DNA of 64,000 bases, taken from the IMG/VR virus record IMGVR_UViG_3300037087_000760, positions 1 to 64,000 of that record; one strand, 5' to 3'. The stretch comes from a virus. Under the pieces are notes generated by a model, which was not told the DNA's origin, did not search any database, and saw only the letters and a program-made list of their open reading frames with translations. Of this stretch, positions 41,970-50,927 are shown in pieces. Within the stretch, counting starts at the first letter, position 1; each line of letters begins with the position of its first letter. The position numbers and the translations under genes were made by a program.

Positions 41970-43141
41970 ACATAAGGTATTATTTCAGGAACATCATTTA
42001 TAAATGTTAAAGCAACAGTTAAATCAGAAGCATCTGCCCCAACAGGAAAAATACCACCTTTTTGTGTGGTAGTTAATTCTAAAACATCACCCATTTTTAT
42101 GTTGTATTTATTAATATCAATTCCAATATCAGTAGAAGTATATGAAATGGAATTCATCTCAATTCCATCACCAGAATTATCCGTGCTAACCTTCTTCGAA
42201 TTAATTGTAGCATTTATTTTTGGTTGTATAGTTGCATTGGCATCGGATTTATGAACCCCCATTATTCTAACTAAAAGAGCAGAGTATTTTTGCCACTCAT
42301 ATCTAAATAAATTTAAATCGGATAATAAAGTTAATCCAGATACCATAGCATAAGATCCAGATATATTAAAATATTCATCTAAAACCATTTCCGGATTTCC
42401 ATAATATAAATTTTGTATATCGGGAAGATCACCAGTAAGAGGTGCACCAGCGATATAAATTGTATCCACTGTCATTCCAGTAATAATTCCATATTTCGAA
42501 ATCGAGGCTGTATTTCCACTATCAAAAAAGTATTTAAGAGGTGTTCCTATTTTTAAAGGACCGGGAGTTGTATTCGTATCCAGCCATGTCGTATCTGTAA
42601 ATGTGATACTATTTAAAGTTGTTGGAGTGATTGTAAATCCAGAGGGATTAATTAATGTCCAACGATCAGATGCTGTTGGTGTACTTCCATTCATACCAGA
42701 AGTACCAGCTGTTCCATTAACACCAACACCACTCGTTCCACTCGATCCACGGCCACTTGTTCCTGAACTACCTAAAAAAGTACCATCTTTCCCAGAACTA
42801 CCACTTGTCCCATGAGTACCAAGAAAACTACCATCTGCACCAGAAGTACCAGCTGTTCCACCTGTTCCCTGAGGTCCGACAACAGATAATCCACTTGTTC
42901 CAGCCGTTGCACTTGTTCCAGCACTTCCACTTTTACCTGATGTACCTGAAATACCACTCGTTCCATTTATACCAGCTGTTACCCCACTTTGAATATAAGT
43001 AATATTACCGTATTCATCCATTTGGGCTAATTTTCCACCCAATTGTGTTCCACCTGAGGTATCATATCCAAGAAGAAGCCACCCATCTCTGGGAAATTCT
43101 ACTTGTGTAAAATCTTGTACTTTAAGTTTTAATATACTCAT
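41966..43141 (-). CDS. Collagen-like tail fibre protein
   Basis: A 391-residue protein. Residues ~55-150 are Gly-X-Y collagen-like repeats rich in GTSG, GSSG and GKDG, which form triple helices in phage fibres. The N-terminal ~50 residues (FTQVEFPRDGWLLLGYD) would attach to the tail. The C-terminal domain is beta-rich. Late promoter; followed by the LamG gene in the same transcript. Confidence 0.75.
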   Translation of the reverse strand: MSILKLKVQDFTQVEFPRDGWLLLGYDTSGGTQLGGKLAQMDEYGNITYIQSGVTAGINGTSGISGTSGKSGSAGTSATAGTSGLSVVGPQGTGGTAGTSGADGSFLGTHGTSGSSGKDGTFLGSSGTSGRGSSGTSGVGVNGTAGTSGMNGSTPTASDRWTLINPSGFTITPTTLNSITFTDTTWLDTNTTPGPLKIGTPLKYFFDSGNTASISKYGIITGMTVDTIYIAGAPLTGDLPDIQNLYYGNPEMVLDEYFNISGSYAMVSGLTLLSDLNLFRYEWQKYSALLVRIMGVHKSDANATIQPKINATINSKKVSTDNSGDGIEMNSISYTSTDIGIDINKYNIKMGDVLELTTTQKGGIFPVGADASDLTVALTFINDVPEIIPYV

Positions 43142-43161
43142 TTGACTGTTTTCTTTTTGAT

Positions 43162-43171
43162 TATATATTAA
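43162..43171 (-). promoter_or_regulatory. Late-type promoter box (TTAATATATA)
   Basis: TTAATATATA on the minus strand, ~20 bases before the collagen-like gene. Confidence 0.55.
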
Positions 43172-43204
43172 AATTTGAAAACTTCTTTTGAATTAAAGAA
43201 TATA

Positions 43205-43392
43205 ATAATCACAAGGAGCCTGAATCTCTCTTGTCGTTTGTGGTGTCTCAACGAATGATGACACGGCTTCGATGGCTCGGCATAAAACCATTCGGTTTTC
43301 TCTTTCACTGATGTGCGAAGGTTACAAATATGTTTGAAAGAGTTTCACGATAGAAATGACCCCGATTTTTTCAGGTAAAATCGGGGTTTTTT
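43205..43392 (+). ncRNA. Candidate structured non-coding RNA 1
   Basis: No convincing reading frame. The + strand contains an AAAACC-ATTC-GGTTTT hairpin, an eight-pair stem CTCTTTCA/TGAAAGAG with a long loop, and a strong terminator at 43360. The upstream sequence AATATAATAATC could be a promoter. The 5' end is a guess. Confidence 0.5.
43360..43392 (+). terminator. Intrinsic terminator of ncRNA 1
   Basis: Ten-pair stem CCCCGATTTT/AAAATCGGGG with loop TTCAGGT, then six T. Confidence 0.85.
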
Positions 43393-43454
43393 ATTTTCAT
43401 AAATCGGCTAAAATAAATTCCTTAAACTTTCAATTTTTTTCTGAATAAAATAAA

Positions 43455-43885
43455 TATCAGATAATTCAAAGGGAGTTGCTACCCAATGGATATTTGGTCG
43501 TGTACCCCAGACGTAACTGAAGTCGTTTGTAGCAGATCGTTAATTGTTACCCATTGAAAGGTGGAAAATCCTACTACACCTGAAAACATAGTGGGTAGTC
43601 TGTTTCACTCAACGAAGCCGCCCTAGCCTTTGAGGCGTAATCAAAGGACAATTTTTTCTTTTTATTGTCTAAAAAGATCGGTATATGTCCTCTTCCGTGA
43701 ATTAGGATTGTGTTGACTCTGAACACATAAAAGATTGAGCGGATTTTAGAACATCTATCCTTCAGGATGTCCGGCAGTTCATACGACAATGAAACTTTTT
43801 TATTCCTCTTTATCAAAACAAGTAGGAAGTTTTTAGCTAAAAATTACCCCCCGTCATATTTCAGGTATGTCGGGGGTTTTTAATT
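43455..43885 (+). ncRNA. Candidate structured non-coding RNA 2
   Basis: A ~430-base region without a credible gene. It holds long-range pairings CTACCCA/TGGGTAG and CAATGG/CCATTG, a GACAAT/ATTGTC hairpin, a short ATCC-TTCA-GGAT hairpin and a final terminator CCCCCGTCATA...TATGTCGGGGG whose loop again contains TTTCAGG. An 80-codon minus-strand frame inside it has poor start context and is rejected. Boundaries approximate. Confidence 0.5.
43847..43880 (+). terminator. Intrinsic terminator of ncRNA 2
   Basis: GC-rich stem (CCCCCGTCATA with its near complement) around TTTCAGG, followed by a T run. Confidence 0.8.
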
Positions 43886-43939
43886 TTAAACTTTTTATTT
43901 TTCCTACCTTATATTAAGAAAAAATCTCCTAAAATAATT

Positions 43940-44479
43940 ATGAGTACAATTGATCAATTCAGAGAAGTAATACAGAACTGCCAGCGTGTTTTTGTAGGGA
44001 AGATGGAAGATTATGGTCTTTCATGGAGAATACTCAGACCATCATCATTAACAGACCAAATTTTTATTAAAGCCAGTCGAATAAGAAGTTTGGAAGAAAA
44101 GAAAACATCAAAGATAAATGAGGGAGTAGAGCCAGAATATATTGGAATGATAAACTATTCGGTAATGGCTATAACTCAAATGAAATTTCCTTATAATGAA
44201 AATCCTAATTTATCAAAAGAAAATGTATTAGACATCTACATAACCGAGACAAATGAAGCTTTAGAATTGATGTTGAATAAAAATCATGATTATGATGAAG
44301 CTTGGAGAAAAATGAGAATTAGTAGTTTAACTGATATAATATTACAAAAACTTTTAAGAATAAAACAAATAGAAGATAACGATGGAACAACAAAAGTGTC
44401 AGAAGGATTAGAAGCCAATTATTATGACATCATTAATTATTCCATTTTTGCCCTGATAAAATTATCAGAGATTAAATAA
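43940..44479 (+). CDS. Tandem DUF1599 (nucleotide-modification-associated) protein
   Basis: A 179-residue protein made of two copies of one domain. Copy 1 (~10-82): KMEDYGLSWRILRPSSLTDQ, then KASRIRSLEE, EGVEPEYIGMINYSVMAI. Copy 2 (~98-178): NHDYDEAWRKMRISSLTD, KLLRIKQIED, EGLEANYYDIINYSIFAL. The pattern matches DUF1599, a family linked to modified nucleotides in Bacteroidetes and phages; the reaction is not known to me. Likely role in base modification or nucleotide metabolism. Confidence 0.7.
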   Translation: MSTIDQFREVIQNCQRVFVGKMEDYGLSWRILRPSSLTDQIFIKASRIRSLEEKKTSKINEGVEPEYIGMINYSVMAITQMKFPYNENPNLSKENVLDIYITETNEALELMLNKNHDYDEAWRKMRISSLTDIILQKLLRIKQIEDNDGTTKVSEGLEANYYDIINYSIFALIKLSEIK

Positions 44480-44480
44480 T

Positions 44481-44535
44481 ACAACAAACAACAAACAAAA
44501 CAACAAACAACAAACAAAAAATAATCAACAAAACA
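44481..44535 (+). repeat. CAA-rich low-complexity leader
   Basis: An unstructured run of (C)AACAA-type repeats directly before the ATG at 44536. It could act as a translation enhancer in place of a Shine-Dalgarno site. Confidence 0.5.
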
Positions 44536-45423
44536 ATGAAAGAAAGAGAAACAAAGATTGGAACTTTCAGAATCGTCCAGAACGATACTGGATTAACATT
44601 TTATCATGATGATACTGGAATATGGTATTCACTCACACCAAATTCAGTAGAAGAACTTAAAAAATTTCTTACATTATCTGAAAAAAAGGAAATTTCTTAT
44701 TTAGATAGAACATATTTAGATAAAAGAAGAATATTAAGACAATTATCCATAAAAGATGAAATAAGAAATTATGTCAATATAATGTCCGATAAAGTATGGG
44801 AAAAATTATTATCTTCCATAGAACATACACAGAAATTTAATTTTCTTGAGGAACTTCAATTATATTTTCACATTAAATGTTTATTAATTGATGGGTATTT
44901 AGCTTTCGAAGTGGTATACAATGAAAAACAAACGGACATTATCGACTTATCTCCAATAGATCCTTGTAGTTTAACACCTATATTTCATTCATCCGCTGGT
45001 GAAAGAAAAAATGATTTTGATTGGATACAACATAATGATAATGAAAAACTTAAAAGAGTTTTATCTCAAAATCAAGTGATTTATATATCATACTCACCCG
45101 ATCATGAATATGGTCCGACTTCTTATGTTGAAGAATTAAAAGAGTCGTATGAAAAAGTTAAGACATTGGAAAATGAATTGATGGCATCAAGAATGAATCT
45201 TCCCGGTAATGTTGGAGAAAAATTGGGTGGAGAAATAGCTTTCAAACAATTAAAAAGAGCTGATAAGAAATTACAATTTATGTCTAAAATTCCTAAATCT
45301 ATTTTGAAAGAAGAAAAAACTTTTAGTGATGATGTAAGATATAAAACATTCTTGAATAGAATATGTAATATATTTGAAACTGATCTAATAGGAAAATTAA
45401 TCGAACTAAAAAATAATCTTTAA
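44536..45423 (+). CDS. Portal-like protein (short)
   Basis: A 295-residue protein. The middle and C-terminus resemble gp20-type portals by pattern: FHIKCLLIDGYLAFEVVYN, a connecting DLSPIDPCSLTPIF, NQVIYISYSPDHEYGPTSYV and then KVKTLENELMASRMN as in the portal helix before the crown. At 295 residues it is much shorter than gp20 (~520), so it may be a portal-related domain or paralogue rather than the main portal. It has an unusual CAA-rich leader. Profile comparison is required. Confidence 0.4.
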   Translation: MKERETKIGTFRIVQNDTGLTFYHDDTGIWYSLTPNSVEELKKFLTLSEKKEISYLDRTYLDKRRILRQLSIKDEIRNYVNIMSDKVWEKLLSSIEHTQKFNFLEELQLYFHIKCLLIDGYLAFEVVYNEKQTDIIDLSPIDPCSLTPIFHSSAGERKNDFDWIQHNDNEKLKRVLSQNQVIYISYSPDHEYGPTSYVEELKESYEKVKTLENELMASRMNLPGNVGEKLGGEIAFKQLKRADKKLQFMSKIPKSILKEEKTFSDDVRYKTFLNRICNIFETDLIGKLIELKNNL

Positions 45424-45426
45424 AAC

Positions 45427-45765
45427 ATGCCAAAATCAAGGACAAATAAAAAGAGACAAAAAAAAGTGGTGGCTTATAAATCGAAAATTCAAGCTAATAA
45501 GAGAAGAATAAGAGAAGTATTCTTAAAAGGATTACAAGAAGCACATGCTAAAAAAATGGATGATCAAATAAAATCTGGTCAATCAACTGGAACTACCGTA
45601 GAAGGATTAGATGAATTCAATTTGGAAAATAATTCTGAAACACCACAGGAACAATCACAGCAACCTGTAATTGAAGGATTATCTGAACTTGGTGATTTGG
45701 GTGAAATTCAACAAGTGGAATTGAAGGGTGCACCACCTGATTCATTTTCTGGTATTGTTAAATAA
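45427..45765 (+). CDS. Basic/acidic small late-type protein, 112 aa
   Basis: Unrecognised. The first ~45 residues are strongly basic and helical (SRTNKKRQKKVVAYKSKIQA), the rest acidic and Q/P-rich with a repeated VEGL(D/S)E motif. This bipolar layout recalls scaffolding or DNA-compacting proteins. It follows the portal-like gene by three bases and ends at a strong terminator. Confidence 0.55.
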   Translation: MPKSRTNKKRQKKVVAYKSKIQANKRRIREVFLKGLQEAHAKKMDDQIKSGQSTGTTVEGLDEFNLENNSETPQEQSQQPVIEGLSELGDLGEIQQVELKGAPPDSFSGIVK

Positions 45766-45768
45766 AGA

Positions 45769-45798
45769 AACCCTGTGAAAATTTCACAGGGTTTTCTT
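45769..45798. terminator. Bidirectional intrinsic terminator
   Basis: Perfect stem AACCCTGTGAAA/TTTCACAGGGTT between convergent genes, with T runs on both strands. Confidence 0.85.
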
Positions 45799-45832
45799 TT
45801 TATTAATCTTTTTTGAATATTTCACAATGTTT

Positions 45833-46900
45833 TTAATCTAACCTTGTTCCACACATAGGACACCATCCATAATTTTTATTTCTAACTCTATATCCACATC
45901 TCTTATTAGGACAGTATTCTCTTCCTTGTGTTTTCACATAAGATGTATTATTAAAATTAGCGTTCGGAATTATATATGGATTATCCTGAAGTTTGAATGG
46001 ACCCGATTGATAAGGTGCTGATTGAAATGGAACATTATCATTTTTCTTTTCTGAGAATGGTAACAATTTAAAACAATAAGTTTTAATAATTGAACCACAA
46101 GTAAATTCAGTTTCCGAAAAATGTTGATTGGATTTCTTACCTTTTTCAATACGACCAGTTTCACTTAAACTCTCTGATAATAAACCATTGAATTTTAGAT
46201 TACCTCTTACATTCAAATCTCCATTGATATCAACATTACCTTTTAAATTAATATTGTTATTTAGATTTGTTGTGTATTTTCCATTAACATTGGTGGAATC
46301 TGAACTCAAACCGGCCGAACCGATATTCGGACTATTCGGACTATTTACTGACCCCCAATTTTTACCTTGATCACATACATTAATTTGTTGATCATATAAT
46401 GGATCACCACAGTAATATATTGGCCATGAAGGTGGAGTATATGGTGTTGTCCCCGGCCATGGTGTCGGCCATGGTGAAACTGGTGGAACATATGGTGGAT
46501 TGTTAATAATAATCGGACCATTTGTCCATGTATTCATACCATTCAATTTAGATTCATTCCAAAAAATGACTTCTAATTTCCCATTACCTTTAATGGCTTG
46601 TTTTGTTAATGGATTATTCTTGTCTACAAGATATGTATTGAATTTTAATTTCCTATTCGTACCGATGAATCGTTCAACAATAACGGATTGACCGGGATTA
46701 AGGACTAATATTGAATTGTCCGTTTCCGACCCATTCATTTTTAATTGAAAACCAACTCTCTCTGATAAAGGATTGTAGACTTTTAGCTGAAATTCATCTC
46801 CGTCATTAAGATAAATTTTGTTTTTGTTTTTTCCGTATAATTTGCGTTTTTGACCATTGACGAGAATTTCGCAAGACGGTGTTAAATAATTGTAATTCAT
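45833..46900 (-). CDS. Structural-type protein with C-terminal zinc ribbon
   Basis: A 355-residue protein. The N-terminal ~115 residues are beta-rich; a proline/tryptophan-rich linker (PPYVPPVSPWPTPWPG) follows; the middle has repeats of the NLKGNVDINGDLNVRGNLKF kind, as in beta-helical tail proteins; the end is a zinc ribbon (CPNKRCGYRV...WCPMCGTRL). A purine-rich AGAGAGG precedes the ATG by about seven bases. A virion role is inferred. Confidence 0.55.
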   Translation of the reverse strand: MNYNYLTPSCEILVNGQKRKLYGKNKNKIYLNDGDEFQLKVYNPLSERVGFQLKMNGSETDNSILVLNPGQSVIVERFIGTNRKLKFNTYLVDKNNPLTKQAIKGNGKLEVIFWNESKLNGMNTWTNGPIIINNPPYVPPVSPWPTPWPGTTPYTPPSWPIYYCGDPLYDQQINVCDQGKNWGSVNSPNSPNIGSAGLSSDSTNVNGKYTTNLNNNINLKGNVDINGDLNVRGNLKFNGLLSESLSETGRIEKGKKSNQHFSETEFTCGSIIKTYCFKLLPFSEKKNDNVPFQSAPYQSGPFKLQDNPYIIPNANFNNTSYVKTQGREYCPNKRCGYRVRNKNYGWCPMCGTRLD

Positions 46901-47061
46901 AATTACCTCTCTTTCTTTTATTTTTATTTGTGAAAAACCAATTTCTTTGACGCTTTTGAAGGCAGTCTCTAAAGCAACTATAATGTTACTCGAAATCTGT
47001 TAATTCCAAAAAAGATTAATACATTCTTTTATATGTCTAAGAACTCAAAAAGTTTTACTTT

Positions 47062-47304
47062 TTATCCCCAATTTGTTATTGAAGCCCTATCATCCCAAGC
47101 GAAAATAAAATAGTCCGTTACCGTATTTGCTCCTCTTGGTGGTAAAGCATATTCAAGTTTATAACTATTGGCTGAAGTGGATACCTTTCGTGATATTTTC
47201 CATTTTTTATCACTTGTCGCTGTTGACGGCCAAGCATACCCACTATATGTCAATCCACTACTTACATAATCCTGAATTTTTACTTCATCTAAAAAACCTG
47301 CCAT
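47062..47304 (-). CDS. Hypothetical late protein, 80 aa
   Basis: An 80-residue beta-rich protein, rich in S, T, Y and W (MAGFLDEVKIQDYVSSGLTY). Late promoter 20 bases upstream. Possibly a small capsid or tail decoration protein; inference only. The 160-base gap to the gene at 46900 holds no obvious gene. Confidence 0.55.
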   Translation of the reverse strand: MAGFLDEVKIQDYVSSGLTYSGYAWPSTATSDKKWKISRKVSTSANSYKLEYALPPRGANTVTDYFIFAWDDRASITNWG

Positions 47305-47326
47305 TTTGATTTGATTGTTTTGTTAT

Positions 47327-47335
47327 TATATATTA
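47327..47335 (-). promoter_or_regulatory. Late-type promoter box (TAATATATA)
   Basis: TAATATATA on the minus strand, about 22 bases before the ATG at 47304. Confidence 0.5.
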
Positions 47336-48664
47336 TTTTTTCTCTACTCCCTTTTTAATAACTCCCTTTTTAACATCTTTCTTTCCCTCACCTTCTTCTT
47401 CTTTAGGTTGTTTTTCTTTATCATAAACATCAGGATAAAGTTTTCCATCAGTATCAACATTAAATTTCAATTTAAAATAATCATTGAAGTTCATTAAATC
47501 ATTTTTTTGAAGATTATATTCCCTATTTATATTCAACAATTTATCTATGTAGTTTGAAATTTTATCTACAAATTCATTAAATAAAATAACTGTCTGTTCA
47601 TTAAAAACACCAAATGATCTTTTCTTTTTATGATTGAATGAACTGAGAATAACTTTCAACATATATTCAATCTTTTTACTTGATTTGGCATGTTCGATAG
47701 TTTTTTTATTCAACAACATATCAGTATTCAATTTGAACTTTTCATCTTTGAAAAAATCAGGAATAACAATAGTCCATTTATCAATACTATCCTTGATATT
47801 CTCAATATATTCATTAAAGATCTGACTAATCAATTCTATATAGATTTCATCTTTTGTATTGGCTTTAACTTTAAATTTTTTGATGTCAATCAATTGACAA
47901 AATTCTAAAAAGTTAAGAAGAATTTGACTGTATATTTCAACATAATTTGTATCATTAGTAAAGGACATTCTTTTATATAATGGATTTAATAGTTCAAATG
48001 AATATTCATCATTCCCGTCTATCTTCATAATAATTTTTTCGAGATTATTATTGAATTCATCATCTATCATCAGGAATGAATTTTTAAAATTCGGATTTAA
48101 TAACTCATAGAAGAATTTAGCAAAATTATTTTCTCCAAAAACATATTTGAGATCTTCATCCGAGGAATTTAAAAATAACGCAATAATCTCTAATTGTTTC
48201 TTACTCAATTTACCTTTAAATATAACTGGTAAACTATCTACATCCATTAGGGCTGCAAATTCTTTCAATTCATCATAATTATATTTATATTTTTGTCCTT
48301 TTACGATACAAACGAGAATCAATCCGTTTTTTGGAGTTTTACTATATTCGATATTGGCCGGATGCAAATCTGGGAAATATTCAAAACAAAACCACCAGTT
48401 AGGATTTAATAAATCGGTTATATATTGTGGTAATGAGTTGAAATAATAATAAGCCGGATTATAAAATTTTTGAATAGCTAAATCAATAAAATTCAAAGGG
48501 TCATTCCTTAAATTTTTTGGCTTAATGATGAATCTTTGTCCATCATATCTGACGAATATTCTACTACCTTGAATATCTTCGTATACAAGAAGTTCTTTAT
48601 CACTAATAATGTTGATGAAATCGTCACCTTTTTCGATGGTGTTTAACTTGAAAACTTTTGTCAT
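47333..48664 (-). CDS. Late protein with faint nucleotidyltransferase-like N-terminus
   Basis: A 443-residue protein. The N-terminal ~200 residues recall RNA ligase/nucleotidyltransferase folds in outline (YEDIQGSRIFVRYDG, IIKPKNL, WWFCFEYFPDLHPANIEY), but the catalytic lysine of a KxDG motif is absent, so it would be inactive as a ligase. The C-terminus is helical and ends in a charged K/E tail. Its late promoter suggests a virion or assembly protein. The family call is weak. Confidence 0.5.
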   Translation of the reverse strand: MTKVFKLNTIEKGDDFINIISDKELLVYEDIQGSRIFVRYDGQRFIIKPKNLRNDPLNFIDLAIQKFYNPAYYYFNSLPQYITDLLNPNWWFCFEYFPDLHPANIEYSKTPKNGLILVCIVKGQKYKYNYDELKEFAALMDVDSLPVIFKGKLSKKQLEIIALFLNSSDEDLKYVFGENNFAKFFYELLNPNFKNSFLMIDDEFNNNLEKIIMKIDGNDEYSFELLNPLYKRMSFTNDTNYVEIYSQILLNFLEFCQLIDIKKFKVKANTKDEIYIELISQIFNEYIENIKDSIDKWTIVIPDFFKDEKFKLNTDMLLNKKTIEHAKSSKKIEYMLKVILSSFNHKKKRSFGVFNEQTVILFNEFVDKISNYIDKLLNINREYNLQKNDLMNFNDYFKLKFNVDTDGKLYPDVYDKEKQPKEEEGEGKKDVKKGVIKKGVEKK

Positions 48665-48704
48665 GATTAATTTTTTTGTTTTTAAATTAATGTAATTCTG
48701 GATT

Positions 48705-48714
48705 TATATATTAA
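48705..48714 (-). promoter_or_regulatory. Late-type promoter box (TTAATATATA)
   Basis: TTAATATATA on the minus strand, ~40 bases before the ATG at 48664; back to back with the box at 48731. Confidence 0.5.
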
Positions 48715-48730
48715 AAATCGAAGTTCAAAA

Positions 48731-48740
48731 TTAATATATA
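48731..48740 (+). promoter_or_regulatory. Late-type promoter box (TTAATATATA)
   Basis: TTAATATATA, 18 bases before the ATG at 48759. Confidence 0.55.
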
Positions 48741-48758
48741 TCAGAAAAAGTTTACTCC

Positions 48759-49166
48759 ATGATGAGATTTGAAGATTTTGTGATTATCAATGAGAAAATT
48801 GATTTGGATGATGTATCCATTAGCGTTGATAATGCCGATCAAAATTTCATGTCTAATCTAATAGATAATTTTTCTTTCATTGTATCAAAAAGAATCATTA
48901 AGAATATTAGGCCAAAAAAAATAACAGGATATTTAAAAAGGCAAGATGGGAAAGGGGATAGATCCACTTTAAGTATTATTATGAATAACAAGGATTTTAT
49001 AGTGGGTACTTTTTCTAATGGAAATCTTGCGATTAGTATTAATAGTGAAATTATTTATGATGTTGATAGAAAAGATTTTGATGAAAATAAATTGGTAAAT
49101 AAACTATCAGAAGAATATGTTAAATACTTGAAATCAAATAATTATCAAGTAAAAAGAAATAATTAA
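48759..49166 (+). CDS. Protein with capsid-targeting-like N-terminus, 135 aa
   Basis: Begins MMRFEDFVIINEK, capsid-targeting-like with cleavage expected after INE. The rest is mixed alpha-beta and unrecognised. First gene of a late pair; the next follows by three bases. Confidence 0.6.
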   Translation: MMRFEDFVIINEKIDLDDVSISVDNADQNFMSNLIDNFSFIVSKRIIKNIRPKKITGYLKRQDGKGDRSTLSIIMNNKDFIVGTFSNGNLAISINSEIIYDVDRKDFDENKLVNKLSEEYVKYLKSNNYQVKRNN

Positions 49167-49169
49167 AAT

Positions 49170-50390
49170 ATGAAAAATTTACAAAATTTTGAAGAATTCA
49201 GAAATGAAGTTTTAGCTGATGAATTAATGAATGAGGGTATATTCAGTGATGCTTTGAAAAGTATTTGGAGTTTCTTCAAAGGATCATCTAAAAAATTTCA
49301 AGATAGTATTACCAATTTCACAAAGAAAATAGAAACTCAAAAAGGGTGGGATGCTGTTTATAAAACAACAGAAGCTGAAATAACGAATCTAAATCAAATT
49401 TTAACTGATGAAATCAATAACGCTCAGGATGTTTCTCAGGTTCGTAAATCATTATTTAATTTTCATAGAAATGTATTTTCCGAATTATTAATAGTGGCAA
49501 AAAAAATGGGGCCTAATGATCCTCAAGGTTATCTAACTCCAATAAAGTTATTTAATGGAACACCATTTTGGAAAATGTATAATTTTGATAAAACACAGAA
49601 ATTTGTAAATAATCTCCCGAAAGCCATAGACGCCTTAGTATTAGATATGGCTGGTAAATCTGGATTCTCAAAGGATGAAGTTCAAAAATCCATAAAACAA
49701 TATCCGAATCCAGCTGATATTCCAGAGAGTACAACTACCCCTCCAGTGAATACAAATCAACAACCGACTACTAATACTACAAAACAACCAACAACCCCGG
49801 CTCCAGCAAATACGAACTCTCCGACTCCGGCCCCAGCTCCAGCACCCACAACACCAGCTCCGACTAACGCTGGTTACATTTTGAATTTTTCTGAATTCAA
49901 TAAATTATATGAAGCTGGAGAACAACAACCCCCAGCAAATGCGGCCCCAGCTTCACCAGAGGCTGGAACTGGTACGAATACTACTAACCAGACGAATACT
50001 AATACTAACCAACAAAATAAAACCAATACTACGACTGATCAAAATAAGACGAATACTAACCAACAAACGAATACGACTGATCAAAATAAGACCAATCAAA
50101 ATACGGATATGACGAAATTAAAAGAACAGATCATCACTAATTCGAAATCTAATTTTCTTGGACAAATTGTTCAGAAAAAACTAAAAGATTTCAAATCAAA
50201 AGTGGTCAATCAACAAACAACAGGAGCTAACACTGATCAGGGTACGGAATCCATAGCCAAATCCATGAAGGCCTCCAACAATTTACAAACTAAGAAAAAT
50301 ATTTTGGATGCCGTTAAAAATTCCAATAAGGATACTTTAAAAAAGATAAGAGATATTGTTGGTGGAAAAGATAAGTTAGGTGCTTTATAA
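49170..50390 (+). CDS. Low-complexity protein with two capsid-targeting-like segments
   Basis: A 406-residue protein. It begins MKNLQNFEEFRNEV, a capsid-targeting-like start. Residues ~20-185 are helical. A long P/A/T/N/Q linker follows, interrupted at ~233-248 by a second targeting-like segment (ILNFSEFNKLYEAGE). The C-terminal ~90 residues are basic and helical. An internal protease site would split it into two cargo units. It ends at a strong terminator. Confidence 0.6.
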   Translation: MKNLQNFEEFRNEVLADELMNEGIFSDALKSIWSFFKGSSKKFQDSITNFTKKIETQKGWDAVYKTTEAEITNLNQILTDEINNAQDVSQVRKSLFNFHRNVFSELLIVAKKMGPNDPQGYLTPIKLFNGTPFWKMYNFDKTQKFVNNLPKAIDALVLDMAGKSGFSKDEVQKSIKQYPNPADIPESTTTPPVNTNQQPTTNTTKQPTTPAPANTNSPTPAPAPAPTTPAPTNAGYILNFSEFNKLYEAGEQQPPANAAPASPEAGTGTNTTNQTNTNTNQQNKTNTTTDQNKTNTNQQTNTTDQNKTNQNTDMTKLKEQIITNSKSNFLGQIVQKKLKDFKSKVVNQQTTGANTDQGTESIAKSMKASNNLQTKKNILDAVKNSNKDTLKKIRDIVGGKDKLGAL

Positions 50391-50395
50391 ACAAA

Positions 50396-50423
50396 AAAGT
50401 CGGGAATGACCCCGACTTTTTTT
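50396..50423. terminator. Bidirectional intrinsic terminator
   Basis: Stem AAGTCGGG/CCCCGACTT with A and T runs on both sides between convergent genes. Confidence 0.85.
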
Positions 50424-50838
50424 ATTTGATTTCGATTTGTTTTGGATCTGATTTCGGAAGTAGTTTTTTCTTTATTGAAACCTTTAATACTCCATTTTCA
50501 AATTTAGCATCGAATCCATCTCCATCAATATCATCAGGTATGCTGAAAGAGCGTTCGAATGATTGTTTGGAGAATTCTTTTCTGGTATAATTCTCATCGG
50601 AGTCATTTTTTTCTTCCTTGTGTTCACCCGTAACAGTGAGAATTTTTTCTTCAATGTTAATTTTTAATTCTTCTTTGGTGAACCCCGGAGCACTGACTTC
50701 AATCATGTATCCATCTTTTTCTTCCGAAATATTTACCAATCCATTTGATTTACGATACCATTCGTAATCATTATCGAAAAACCTATCCAAGTAAAAACCA
50801 AAAGGTTTTTCGAAAGCATTTCTAATTAAACTTTTCAT
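50422..50838 (-). CDS. hsp20: Small heat-shock protein (Hsp20/alpha-crystallin)
   Basis: A 138-residue Hsp20 chaperone. The alpha-crystallin domain spans ~35-125 with GYMIEVSAPGFTKEELKI, LTVTGEH, FERSFSIPDDID and AKFENGVLKVSIKK; the C-terminal IxI anchor is QIEIK. The start at 50838 is chosen because GGAG lies nine bases before it. Hsp20 genes are known in T4-like cyanophages and may assist folding of virion proteins. Confidence 0.9.
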   Translation of the reverse strand: MKSLIRNAFEKPFGFYLDRFFDNDYEWYRKSNGLVNISEEKDGYMIEVSAPGFTKEELKINIEEKILTVTGEHKEEKNDSDENYTRKEFSKQSFERSFSIPDDIDGDGFDAKFENGVLKVSIKKKLLPKSDPKQIEIK

Positions 50839-50927
50839 ATAAATATCTCCTTTCATTGATTAATTTTGATTTATAATTATCAAAATTTATACCCATTCTT
50901 TTTCGATGTCAATATGTCAGTTTTATT

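Noticed and set aside
43574-43816. Minus-strand 80-codon frame in the ncRNA 2 region
   Set aside because: No promoter or start signal; the region shows long-range base pairing and ends at a + strand terminator.
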